DNA of 64,000 bases from NCBI RefSeq assembly GCF_000473895.1, contig NZ_ASSJ01000079.1, positions 124,001 to 188,000 on the forward strand. Direction: 5' to 3'. The notes under the pieces were generated by a model. That model was not told where the DNA came from and did not search any database. It was given only the letters and a program-made list of their open reading frames with translations. The stretch comes from Rubidibacter lacunae KORDI 51-2 (lineage in GTDB: Bacteria > Cyanobacteriota > Cyanobacteriia > Cyanobacteriales > Rubidibacteraceae). Shown one piece after another: positions 56,208-64,000 of this stretch. Position 1 is the stretch's first letter. Each line of letters begins with the position of its first letter. The translations under genes and the position numbers were made by a program.

Positions 56208-56708
56208 CTAGGAAGACACGGCCAGCGACGCATCGCCCTCACGCGGCGGATGAACGCGCAAGGCATTTAACGCCGCAATCAACTCCTCTACTTCCTGCAA
56301 ACTTTGATAGCGGTGGTATGCGATCGCGAACCGCAAGTAGGCTATCTCGCTATGGCGGCGGAGGGCACTCAAGGCAAGGTCGGCGAGATCACTTTGGGAT
56401 ATTTCGCCATCGGCGCGACGCTGTAGTTGCCGCTCGATCTCGTCGACTATACCCTTCGTCCGTCCCTGCATTGCATCGATTCCTTCGCAGGCACGGTTGA
56501 TGTCAGTAAGCAGCCGCTCTCGATCGAAGGGCTCGTGAGTCCCGTCGCGCTTGACCACGAGCAGCGGCGTCTCTTCGACCTTCTCGTAAGTCGTAAAACG
56601 AAACGAACATCGAATGCACTCCCGACGCCGACGGACGCTTTTACCATCTTTCGGAACGCGCGACTCCAAAACGCGAGTGGACGTATGCTGACATCTTGGA
56701 CATTGCAT
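56208..56708 (-). CDS. nrdR: Transcriptional repressor NrdR
   Basis: 166 aa. NrdR senses nucleotides and represses ribonucleotide reductase genes. The zinc ribbon is at residues 1-34 (MQCPRCQHTSTRVLESR...CIRCSFRFTTYE), with two CxxC pairs. An ATP-cone follows (VVKRDGTHEPFDRERLLTDINRACEG, about residues 52-77) and the C-terminal RHSEIAYLRFAIAYHRYQSLQEV is typical. It is flanked by family-2 repeat B on its 3' side. Ribonucleotide reductase genes are not in the window. Confidence 0.95.
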   Translation of the reverse strand: MQCPRCQHTSTRVLESRVPKDGKSVRRRRECIRCSFRFTTYEKVEETPLLVVKRDGTHEPFDRERLLTDINRACEGIDAMQGRTKGIVDEIERQLQRRADGEISQSDLADLALSALRRHSEIAYLRFAIAYHRYQSLQEVEELIAALNALRVHPPREGDASLAVSS

Positions 56709-56903
56709 TGGCGATTCTTTAAATCAACGCGATCGGCACGAATACTGTTCGCTACATGCGCGTGGGAAACTGCTCGGATATCAGATATCTGAGCCAAAAA
56801 CCCACTCCCAAACTTTTGACAGTTTCAGAGGGGATGATTCGGCTCAGATACTGAGTGTTCCTGCCGGCGATCGCCAACAGTAAAAATTTACGGGTCTGGA
56901 CGG
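56709..56903. other. Spacer between nrdR and psbT
   Basis: About 195 bases separating nrdR and psbT, both on the minus strand. It should hold the promoter of nrdR and the end of the psbB-psbT transcript. No named feature is seen. Confidence 0.35.
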
Positions 56904-56999
56904 TTACTTATTGAGACGCGGCGGGTCTCGGAAGGCAATTGCAAAGAACAAAACACCAATTGCAAGGGACAAGATGAGGATGTAAGCGACGCTCTCCAT
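56904..56999 (-). CDS. psbT: Photosystem II reaction centre protein T
   Basis: 31 aa, a gene too small for usual ORF searches. It reads [19 protein letters not shown] then [12 protein letters not shown]. Residues 4-22 are the single transmembrane helix. PsbT lies at the photosystem II dimer interface and stabilises the acceptor side. It follows psbB by about 150 bases on the same strand, the classical psbB-psbT order of cyanobacteria and chloroplasts; the hairpin at 57077-57107 sits between them. Confidence 0.95.
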   Translation of the reverse strand: MESVAYILILSLAIGVLFFAIAFRDPPRLNK

Positions 57000-57076
57000 A
57001 GGTGGTTAAAGCCAGTTCTGCTAGCTACAGTCTATCAACGATCTGTTCCTGCAACAGAGGGCTGCCCAGGAATGCC

Positions 57077-57107
57077 ACAGCCTTCCTCTAGTTCGGAGGA
57101 AGGCTGT
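57077..57107 (-). promoter_or_regulatory. Hairpin between psbB and psbT
   Basis: ACAGCCTTCCTC (57077-57088) and GAGGAAGGCTGT (57096-57107) form a perfect 12-bp stem with a 7-base loop. On the transcript it lies after psbB and before psbT. No T-run follows, so it is more likely an RNA processing or stability element, or a partial terminator, than a full terminator. In chloroplasts the psbB-psbT region also carries such structures. Confidence 0.65.
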
Positions 57108-57148
57108 AAGTAAGTCGCTGTTAGACGTCGGGATTTTAGATCTTCGGT

Positions 57149-58684
57149 CTAAATGGCCGACTCCTCCTCTTTACGGGTAGATAGGTCGCCCACTTTCGCG
57201 AAGAGGCCGAACTCTACCTGCTCTTCGAGGTCGGGGTCGACACCGGCAAACACGTCGCGGAACAGCGTGCGCGAACCGTGCCAGATGTGCCCAAAGAAGA
57301 ACAGCAGCGCGAAGACCGCATGGCCGAAAGTGAACCAACCGCGCGGGCTCGTACGGAAGACGCCATCGGAATCGAGGGTCTCGCGATCGAACTCAAACGG
57401 CTCGCCCAATTGCGCCTTGCGAGCAAATTTCTTCACGTCCACCGGATCCTCAAAAGTCTGACCGCCGTACTGACCGCCGTAAACGCTGACCGTGACGCCC
57501 GTCTGCTCGATGCTGTATTGCGACTCAGCGCGACGGAACGGAATGTCCGCACGCACGATCCCGTCCTTGTCTTGCAGAACGAGCGGGAATGTCTCGAAGA
57601 AGTTAGGCATGCGACGAACGGTCAGCTCGCGACCTTCAGCGTCCACAAAGACCGGATGGCCGAGCCAACCACGGGCAATGCCGTCACCTTCATCCATCGG
57701 ACCGACGCGGAACAAACCGCCCTTCGCAGGGTTGTTGCCGATGTAATCGTAAAATGCTAGCTTGTCTGGAATCTGGAGCCAAGCTTCCTCTAGGGTTGCT
57801 CCTGCTGCTACTGCAGTGTTGACGCGACGGTCAATTTCCTGCTGGTAGTACCCCTGGTCCCACTGGTACCGCGTCGGACCGAACAGCTCGACTGGCGTCG
57901 TGGCGTTGCCATACCACATGGTTCCGGCGACGACGAAAGCCGCGAAGAAGACGGCCGCAATGCTGCTAGAAAGAACGGTCTCGACGTTACCCATCCGCAA
58001 GGCGCGGTAGAGGCGCTCGGGCGGGCGGACCGTTAAATGGAACAACCCGGCAATAATGCCAACAACGCCAGCAGCAATGTGGTGGGCAACAACTCCACCG
58101 GGATTAAACGGGTTAAAGCCTGCCGGCCCCCACTCGGGAACAACGGGTTGGACGTGCCCGGTCAGACCGTAGGCATCCGAAACCCACATACCCGGACCGA
58201 ACAAGCCGGTCAGGTGAAATGCGCCGAATCCGAAGCAAAGTAAGCCAGACAATGTCAGGTGAATGCCAAACATTTTCGGCAGGTCGAGAGCAGGCTCGCC
58301 CGTACGGGGATCGAAGAAGAGATCCAAGTCCCAGAATACCCAGTGCCAGCAGGCCGCTAGAAACAGCAGTCCTGACAAAATAATGTGCGCGATCGCAACC
58401 CCTTCAAAAGACCAAAAACCAGGGTCGAGTGCGGTCTCGCCCGTAATGCTCCACCCGCCCCAAGACTCAGTGACGCCCAGTCGCGCCATGAAGGGCAAAA
58501 CGAACATGCCCTGACGCCACATGGGGTTGAGGACGGGATCGCTGGGATCGAACACGGCCAGCTCGTACAGCGCCATCGAACCTGCCCACCCGGCAACGAG
58601 CGCCGTGTGCATCAGGTGGACGGCAATCAGGCGTCCCGGATCGTTCAGGACGACTGTATGAACGCGATACCAGGGGAGTCCCAT
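57149..58684 (-). CDS. psbB: Photosystem II CP47 chlorophyll-binding protein
   Basis: 511 aa, full length. CP47 is the inner antenna of photosystem II: six transmembrane helices and a large lumenal loop. The start [50 protein letters not shown], the loop RNxxE-like residues and HH pairs ([42 protein letters not shown]), and the late [36 protein letters not shown] block are all as in known CP47. Cotranscribed with psbT. The upstream spacer (58685 onward) should contain its promoter. Confidence 0.98.
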   Translation of the reverse strand: MGLPWYRVHTVVLNDPGRLIAVHLMHTALVAGWAGSMALYELAVFDPSDPVLNPMWRQGMFVLPFMARLGVTESWGGWSITGETALDPGFWSFEGVAIAHIILSGLLFLAACWHWVFWDLDLFFDPRTGEPALDLPKMFGIHLTLSGLLCFGFGAFHLTGLFGPGMWVSDAYGLTGHVQPVVPEWGPAGFNPFNPGGVVAHHIAAGVVGIIAGLFHLTVRPPERLYRALRMGNVETVLSSSIAAVFFAAFVVAGTMWYGNATTPVELFGPTRYQWDQGYYQQEIDRRVNTAVAAGATLEEAWLQIPDKLAFYDYIGNNPAKGGLFRVGPMDEGDGIARGWLGHPVFVDAEGRELTVRRMPNFFETFPLVLQDKDGIVRADIPFRRAESQYSIEQTGVTVSVYGGQYGGQTFEDPVDVKKFARKAQLGEPFEFDRETLDSDGVFRTSPRGWFTFGHAVFALLFFFGHIWHGSRTLFRDVFAGVDPDLEEQVEFGLFAKVGDLSTRKEEESAI

Positions 58685-59163
58685 TGGTTACGCTCCTCCT
58701 CCTTCTTGTTGAAATTTCGTGACTGCGGTGAACGCTTCTTCCCAATTTAGCGAGCTTATACGCTTCACCCCGGGCACTGGAGGCGACCGAAGATGAAAGC
58801 TGAAAACCCTACAAAATCAGCATCCTAAACTGAAGTTTGTTAACGAAGTGTAACTTTACCTGGGGACGGTTTGCAAGGCAAATGCTTGCTACTTCAGGGC
58901 AAACGTATTAGGACTTCTTTGCCAGGACCGAAGCAGAGTTTCAGCGATCTGGAGTGCTTGAACTTAGCTCTCCGCTCTCAACAAGTCTAAATCGAGTCCT
59001 GCTCATTTCGATAATAGAGCTGAGATTCCGAGTAAGCGTTGCCTATCTGGCTGCCATAAGATTGCTTCCAAGCAATTGCCGCAAGCAGTTAGCGAGTCCG
59101 GATGGTGTGAATCGCGCAGCAACAGGTACCGCTGCTGGCTGCGAGAGCGAGTCAGGTCGCCGG
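58685..59163. promoter_or_regulatory. Spacer upstream of psbB
   Basis: About 480 bases between psbB and the VOC gene, both on the minus strand. It contains family-2 repeat C (58896-59045) and must include the psbB promoter in the first 200 bases, but no boxes are certain. The repeat sits about 210 bases upstream of the psbB start. Confidence 0.45.
58896..59045. mobile_element. MITE-like element, family 2, copy C
   Basis: About 150 bp. Starts AGGGCAAACGTATTAGG and ends GTAAGCGTTGCCTAT, so the inverted ends are decayed. It aligns with copies A and B (ATCTGGAGTGCTTGAACTTAG, CGCTCTCAACAAGTC). The three copies lie within about 5 kb, on the chromosome between tRNA-Gly and the VOC gene, which is a striking local cluster. 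Confidence 0.65.
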
Positions 59164-59598
59164 TCAAGAAGGGAGCGAACGCGACGTATGAAGGTGTAAG
59201 AATTCCAGCGGCAGTCCGTCGGCATCGGCGACAAAGGCAACCTCGTAGATGCGATCTCCGATCGACTGTTGAGTTGGTTCCAGCAAAACCTGGAGGGGCT
59301 TTAGAGTCGCAGCACTCAGGCGCGATCGCAGTTGCTCGAGCCATGCTTGCATGTTCTCGGCGAGGTGCGTCACGTCGAATGACAGGTGGTAGTAGCCTAC
59401 GTAGTGTTCGTCGTGAAAGGCGTCAGGAGCGGGGTGAGGCAGAGGGATCTCGATCAGTTCGATGCGCCCGCCCAGCCCTTCCATCCAGCACGCGAGCGTC
59501 AGACTGGTCGTAAAACGCTCGCAGACGCGGAAACCAAGCTGCTCGTAGAAAGCAATCGCGCAGTGGATGTCGGCCGTACGGATGGAAGCGTGATGCAT
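59164..59598 (-). CDS. VOC-family (glyoxalase/dioxygenase-like) protein
   Basis: 144 aa. The VOC fold is seen in the start MHHASIRTADIHCAIAFYEQLGFRVCERF (the first beta-alpha-beta unit, with His in position 2/3 as possible metal ligand), the central HLSFDVTHLAENMQAWLEQL and the terminal VAFVADADGLPLEFLH with a likely Glu ligand. It resembles lactoylglutathione lyases but is shorter in the middle, and cyanobacterial proteins of this family vary in reaction. Predicted cytosolic. It lies downstream of the TIGR02652 gene by about 50 bases, same strand, so possibly an operon. Confidence 0.8.
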   Translation of the reverse strand: MHHASIRTADIHCAIAFYEQLGFRVCERFTTSLTLACWMEGLGGRIELIEIPLPHPAPDAFHDEHYVGYYHLSFDVTHLAENMQAWLEQLRSRLSAATLKPLQVLLEPTQQSIGDRIYEVAFVADADGLPLEFLHLHTSRSLPS

Positions 59599-59648
59599 TA
59601 GGACGAAACGGAGGGGTAAAACAGACGAACCATCGTCGCCAGGAGCGG

Positions 59649-60155
59649 CTATTCGAATAGGCGGAAATAAGGATAGCGAACGGGGACGCCCGGTTCTTTC
59701 TCGAGGTCGAAGTTAATCACGTCCCAGCAGGGATCGCCATCGCTATCGGAGCTGAATTCGATGGGCAATCCGTACAGACGGGGAGGGTCGCTGCTGGCAT
59801 CGCTGCGCCAAGAAGTGTTGCGCTCTAGGTAGCCGCTGACGAGTTCGAGGTAGCGACGGGCAACAATAACGCGTGTAGCACGGTAGCCCTGGGTGTAGAG
59901 GCGATCGAGGGCTTCGTGGATTTCGAAGCGAATCCCGTCGGGATGGGTGTGTTGGCGGTACCATTCACTTTTCCAGCGCCGCCAACGCCGACCGGACTGA
60001 AGATGCACGAGTTCACCAGTTTTGGGTTCTGCTTCAAATGCTCCATGGCGGGGACAGAGATAAGTGTCGGTGAGCGTTAGCGCGGGAATAGTTTGGCGAC
60101 AGTGCGGACAGTGGATTTCGGCCCCGAAGATCGGGTATTGTAAAATAGGATTCAT
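59649..60155 (-). CDS. TIGR02652-type cyanobacterial protein
   Basis: 168 aa from the ATG at 60155; the longer frame to 60305 adds a prefix without homology. A zinc-finger-like block IHCPHCRQTIPAL...YLCPRHGAFEAEPKTGELVHLQSGRRWRRWKSEWYRQHTHPDGIRFEIHEALDRLY is the family's hallmark, with CPHC and CPRH. The C-terminal DPCWDVINFDLEKEPGVPVRYPYFRLFE completes it. The family is confined to cyanobacteria as far as I recall; the function is unknown. Start at ATG 60155 agrees with MNPILQYPIFG. Probably cotranscribed with the downstream VOC gene. Confidence 0.85.
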   Translation of the reverse strand: MNPILQYPIFGAEIHCPHCRQTIPALTLTDTYLCPRHGAFEAEPKTGELVHLQSGRRWRRWKSEWYRQHTHPDGIRFEIHEALDRLYTQGYRATRVIVARRYLELVSGYLERNTSWRSDASSDPPRLYGLPIEFSSDSDGDPCWDVINFDLEKEPGVPVRYPYFRLFE

Positions 60156-61961
60156 TTTAAATCTGCGTGCCGTTTGGCTCCAGTACTGCTGGGAGTCGTC
60201 TCGCCAACTGCGCGAATGCCTCGCTGTTAGCCACGCGCATCCTTGATTATATCTATCGAGTATCAGTAGAAGTGGTCTTCGTACAGAGACTATTTTGGCG
60301 TGCAAGCGCGCAATCGCGACAATCGCAGAGTAGCTAGACAGTCAGTTACTAGGGTTTTGCAGAAAGCTTCAATCCGATTGGGAGACTTAGCCTAAATCGT
60401 ATATAACATTCTCGGTTAGATCCCAAGGGCACATGTCACCTATCTGGTAGAAAACTAGAAACTGCTCGATCCTTTAAACAGTCTAGGTTCACTGCGCGAG
60501 CTAGTTTCTAGCGCATTGCAATGCCTCTTTGCATGCCGATGTGAATTATCTTTCTAGAAGGTGAGAGGCACCTGTGCTCGAGCTTTGGATATACGAAAAT
60601 AGGCAATAATGGTAAGCCGCTAACTCCATTTTACTGAGGAGTTTCCTTGGCAAGACCAAGTGCTGTACTGCTAATTTTACAACAATACACCCTAACTTAC
60701 TATGCAAACTTAAACTTTTCCTGCAGGTACCAGTAGCATCGAGGCAAACATACTGTAATAAATTTCGTTTTGGCCACAACAACAATTTCCTAAAATTATT
60801 TTTAGAGGCCACATTTTGATTGAAGCCACGCAGTAATGATAAATTTGCCAGAGTGTCTCATTGAGGCTGTCCACGAGGCGGTTGTATCTGGCTGGATCTC
60901 TATCAGTTCGTTATGGCTTTTATCTGAATCTATTTTGATTCATGCCATAGATCGCGGCGATCGCGCTGCTTCTTTTGCAATAACGCTATGCTCAGAGCGC
61001 CCTGAGGAGAAATGATGCCAATGACTCTGCTTCCAGTTCGCGGAAAAAGTCAGTTGTGGAAATATCGAATCGCGCGTTTGCTGCGGGAAAGCTTCGGTCT
61101 TTTGCTTTGAGAAAGCCGCATGTCATCACATCTATGCTGAATTGTATAAAGATCGCGGCTAGTTCGCGAGCATCTTTAGATCGCCGAGTTGCTTCAATCA
61201 GTGCATGTACGATTCCTAGGTGAGTGAGGACTCCCTGATTAGGAACACGACGACTCAGCACCCTGCTCGGCAACATTGCCCTTGGCTTTGTCTGACAAGT
61301 GGTGTTCGTTCTCCTCAGCTAGTGCTGCTAGCCGCCACAAGCTTGTAAGAACAACAGTTGCGCGGAAAAATTACAAAACGGCTCCGCTGCGCTTGCAGTC
61401 TTAGCCTTCGATCGGCTCCCGCTCCCCGAACACGCTCATACCATCTGGGCCGAATTCGTCGAACTTCTGCAATATAAGGAAGGGTTAGTTGCTCGCAACC
61501 TTCCACTGCTTTTCGAGGTAGGGATAAAGCCGTTCATACTTGAACTGTGCGAATATTGACCGTTTAGTCGAAGTTTTGCAAAAAGGTTGCGCCATCATTC
61601 AGGTCTCCTGCGAAGGCAAGTGGATTTCAATTTCCTGCGAAGGCAAGTGGATTTCAATTTCAGGCCATTCACTGCCCGACGCTTAAGCCCGCGGTCGCCG
61701 TGCGGCTCAGGGCATATGGATAAGTAGGATCTCGAATCAAGTCTCCAAACAAGCGCGGCTCGATCTGAGTTTGTTGAGCACCGGAGAGCTGAGTTCCAAC
61801 GCTCTCATCCGCTGAAACCCCTATCCTCTCGTAAACTCAAAATTGGTATACGTCTGCCCTGCAGCAGGGCTGCGTCCCGATTGGCGAGTGCTCCTGCTCG
61901 TGCTAGAGTTTCATGCTGATATTCTTTCTGGTGAGTTCCCGAGCAAAGGAGCACAGCGATC
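60156..61961. other. 1.8-kb gene-poor stretch left of speE
   Basis: No confident gene in this stretch, which is more AT-rich than its neighbours around 60300-60850. Open frames exist, such as a minus-strand 94-codon frame (60992-61276) and a plus-strand 59-codon frame (60836-61015, MINLPECLIEAVHEAVVSGW...), but none has a known family. A perfect 27-bp tandem duplication (TCCTGCGAAGGCAAGTGGAT...) is at 61606-61659. A minus-strand frame near 61490-61605 reads KTSTKRSIFAQFKYERLY. This looks like remains of decayed or transferred DNA. Confidence 0.45.
61606..61659. repeat. 27-bp tandem duplication
   Basis: Two exact head-to-tail copies of a 27-bp unit beginning TCCTGCGAAGGCAAG, at 61606-61632 and 61633-61659. 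A recent slippage or recombination event, in noncoding DNA. Confidence 0.85.
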
Positions 61962-62930
61962 GTGGCTGGCAGCACCGTTAACGCCGATGTTTGGATTAGC
62001 GAATACATTACGCCTTGGGACATTTACCTGCACGGCGCTACCCGCGTGCTTGCCCACAAGCAGACGGCTTTCCAGGAAATGTACGTCGTTGAGACCGGTG
62101 CATACGGGAAGGGTCTGTTACTCGACGGCAAATGGCAGTCTTGCACGGGTGACGAATTCCTCTACCATGAAGCGCTCGTGCATCCGGCAATTCTGGCCTG
62201 TGGTGCGCCCAAGCGCGTGTTGATCCTCGGCGGAGGTGAAGGAGCTACCGCCCGGGAAGTTCTGCGCTGGCACGAGGTCGAGCGGGTCTTAATGGTCGAT
62301 ATCGACGGCGATGTGGTGGCCGCATGCCGCGAACACCTGCCGGAAATGCACGCTGGCGCCTTCGACGACCCGCGCACCGAAGTCGCGATCGCCGATGCGT
62401 TGGAAGTCCTCGATACCACAATTGAACGCTGGGATGTCATTATCTCCGACCTTTCGGATCCGGTTGAAGACGGACCTTCATTTCAACTCTTTACCCGCGA
62501 GTATTTTCAGAAAATTCATGAGGTTCTCGCCCCTGGCGGCAGTTTCGTTTTACAAGCCGGACCTGTTGCGCCGGCAGGGCTAACGCTCCACGCGCGGATC
62601 GTCAATACAGTTGCTGCCGTATTCCCGCACGTGTGCTCATACTCGTCCTTTACTCCTACTTACGGAGCGCCGTGGGGCTTCGCGCTTGCTTCCGAACGCC
62701 TACTCGACACGCGTCCCGACCCCGCGGCAATCGACCGAATCCTCGCCGCGCGAACGGCCGGAGGGCTGCGTTTTTTCGATGGCACGACACTCCTCGGATT
62801 GTTGCAAACTCCTGCCCACATCCGTCGCGCGATCGCAACCGAGACCGAGGTTTACACACTACAAGCACCGCCGAAGTTCTTCGGGAAAGGAATTGCAACC
62901 GAATCACACCGGCAAATCTCTACAGATTGA
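61962..62930 (+). CDS. speE: Spermidine synthase-like polyamine aminopropyltransferase
   Basis: 322 aa starting at GTG (61962-61964), with AAGGAG about 12 bases upstream. Family blocks: WISEYITPWDIYLHGATRVLAHKQTAFQEMYVVETGAYGKGLLLDGKWQSCTGDEFLYHEALVHPA, then the decarboxylated-SAM loop RVLILGGGEGATAREVLRW, LMVDIDGDVVAACREHLPEMH, VIISDLSDPVEDGPS (active-site Asp) and the SSFTPTYGAPWGFALAS block. It transfers an aminopropyl group to putrescine or a longer diamine, as in cyanobacterial SpeE or thermospermine-type enzymes; product specificity is not decidable here. Not next to an arginine decarboxylase gene. Confidence 0.92.
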   Translation: MAGSTVNADVWISEYITPWDIYLHGATRVLAHKQTAFQEMYVVETGAYGKGLLLDGKWQSCTGDEFLYHEALVHPAILACGAPKRVLILGGGEGATAREVLRWHEVERVLMVDIDGDVVAACREHLPEMHAGAFDDPRTEVAIADALEVLDTTIERWDVIISDLSDPVEDGPSFQLFTREYFQKIHEVLAPGGSFVLQAGPVAPAGLTLHARIVNTVAAVFPHVCSYSSFTPTYGAPWGFALASERLLDTRPDPAAIDRILAARTAGGLRFFDGTTLLGLLQTPAHIRRAIATETEVYTLQAPPKFFGKGIATESHRQISTD

Positions 62931-63626
62931 GACTTTTATTAAGTTTGGTGACGATTAGTGCATGGAGCGAGTTGCGATTTCGGCAATCGGTTCTAACAAT
63001 CAATAAGAAATTTCTATCGGTAGCAAGTCCTTCATTGGCAAGGGTTCGAGGCATCCGCCCAATAATTTTGCTGGTCCAAACCCAGGAAAAAACGTGCTCC
63101 CATGCCAAATAACCTCTAGACAGAACCCGATATCCGAGTTTCAATGAGGGGGGCTTTGAGAAGCGCGACTTATTTATCGCGTTGGGTTTATAAGCTGCCC
63201 GAAAGTCTGCGGGTAATAGGCATCTCCAGGTCCATTGGGAATGCCTCTGCGCGCAGCTCGCGACCGACCAGTTCGCACCTGGTCGCTGTTAGGGAGGGCT
63301 GCCACGTTGCAGTCGCTCGGAGGTCGAGGCAGGGTCGGCGAGTATGCAATGTTGCGAATATGCAATAATGCCTTCCTTTCGAAAGATTGTCTCAGAAGTT
63401 GGCTGCTCGTCATGTTATCCGCTATACAAAACCGATCGCAGTTCGAGCGATCCATATGCGGGCTGCCGGACAGGGAGCGAGGTCGCGTTTGCTTGCGGTC
63501 TTGGTTTTTCAAGCTGTTCATTCACCTCTGGAGCGCGCCGCGGCTCCTTTCTCTGCGGATGGCGATCCACCTGGCTTGTAGGGGTGGAGATTGCACCGCA
63601 CGCGCACAGCAAAACCAGAGGGAATT
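62931..63626. promoter_or_regulatory. Upstream region of the glycine methyltransferase gene
   Basis: About 700 bases between speE and the betaine gene, with no credible gene. It must contain the promoter and leader of the salt-inducible betaine operon. Several open frames here (63144-63368, 63235-63630) are chance frames. No operator could be named. Confidence 0.4.
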
Positions 63627-64000
63627 ATGAGCGCAGTTCAGGACAGCCGAATTAAAGAACAAAACTACGGCAGCAATCCGCTTGCCATCCGCGATAGCGA
63701 TCATTACCAGGCGGAGTACGTACAGAACTTCGTCGAAAAGTGGGATGAGCTAATCGACTGGAGTGCGCGCGCTACCAGCGAGGGCGATTTCTTCATCCGC
63801 ACGTTGCGCGAGCACGGGGTTCAGCGAGTTCTCGATGTTGCAACGGGAACGGGTTTCCACTCGGTTCGCTTGCTCGAGGCTGGATTTAATGTAGCGAGCG
63901 CCGACGGTAGCATGGAAATGCTCGTCAAGGCATTTGATAACGCCACGCGCCGAGGTCAGATTCTGCGGACGCTTCATGCAGATTGGCGCTATCTGACGCG
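63627..64000 (+). CDS. Glycine/sarcosine N-methyltransferase, 5' part
   Basis: 124 codons visible before the window ends; the ATG at 63627 follows AGAGGGAATT. The protein begins MSAVQDSRIKEQNYGSNPLAIRDSDHY, then NFVEKWDELIDWSARA, and the SAM loop VLDVATGTGFHSVRLLEAGF with VASADGSMEMLVKAFDNA. These match GSMT of halotolerant cyanobacteria (Aphanothece type), which methylates glycine to sarcosine and dimethylglycine; a second enzyme then gives betaine. The dimethylglycine methyltransferase gene is expected just outside the window. This gene is the main hint at life in salt water. Confidence 0.93.
   Translation, partial: MSAVQDSRIKEQNYGSNPLAIRDSDHYQAEYVQNFVEKWDELIDWSARATSEGDFFIRTLREHGVQRVLDVATGTGFHSVRLLEAGFNVASADGSMEMLVKAFDNATRRGQILRTLHADWRYLT

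Noticed and set aside
60349-60371. Sequence like one end of MITE family 1 (CTAGGGTTTTGCAGAAAG)
   Set aside because: Only a partial single end with mismatches, no partner end or hairpin nearby; too weak to claim.

Overview
The window is 64 kb of chromosome from a cyanobacterium. It carries photosystem II genes (psbB, psbT, psbU), a phycobiliprotein lyase of the CpcT family, the plastid-type ribosomal protein PSRP-3/Ycf65, a Ycf19/YggT gene, an atpB-atpE operon, hemL, and many frequent GCGATCGC (HIP1) octamers. The DNA is GC-rich. The gene cut off at the right edge is a glycine/sarcosine N-methyltransferase, the first enzyme of betaine synthesis in halotolerant cyanobacteria. This suggests a marine or hypersaline, high-GC unicellular cyanobacterium; a Rubidibacter-like genome would fit, but that is inference.

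Layout. 0-10 kb: urease accessory genes ureE and ureF, a divergent Hsp70-type ATPase, a 210-bp MITE-like element, a secreted TPR protein, PSRP-3, atpB-atpE on the minus strand, and cobK. 10-20 kb: a fused sugar nucleotidyltransferase/phosphomannomutase-like gene, a small SSB, a DUF296 pseudogene, ycf19, a glutamine amidotransferase pseudogene, panD, a YaaW-like gene and an O-antigen-ligase-type membrane protein. 20-30 kb: tRNA-Arg, a thymidylate-synthase-like fusion, a phytase-like esterase, cpcT, hemL, hisZ, the second MITE copy sitting in the stop codon of a J-domain/TPR gene, and an inositol monophosphatase. 30-41 kb: an ECF sigma factor with its probable anti-sigma factor and a DHNA-CoA thioesterase, a YgjP-type metalloprotease, an AI-2E-family permease, larB with a MAPEG gene, a DprA/SLOG protein, a peroxiredoxin followed by a structured element, psbU and nadB. 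41-50 kb: a seven-gene, same-strand cluster (sulfotransferase, TylF-like methyltransferase and five glycosyltransferases) that looks like a pathway for a sulfated or methylated polysaccharide. 50-64 kb: tRNA-Lys, an MscS channel with a C-terminal DEP domain, proA, tRNA-Gly, a secreted NHL propeller, nrdR, psbB-psbT, a VOC protein, a TIGR02652 protein, a gene-poor stretch, speE, and the start of the betaine gene.

The window is mostly housekeeping, but its spacers hold a lot of decayed material. There are three pseudogenes that can be read through frameshifts and stops, two families of short inverted-repeat elements (one recent, one old), and an elaborate fold with mutually exclusive hairpins downstream of the peroxiredoxin gene. 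The strongest candidates for something under-described are the structured element at 36.8 kb, the two MITE families, the MscS-DEP fusion, the MtrA-like/thymidylate-synthase fusion, and the polysaccharide cluster.
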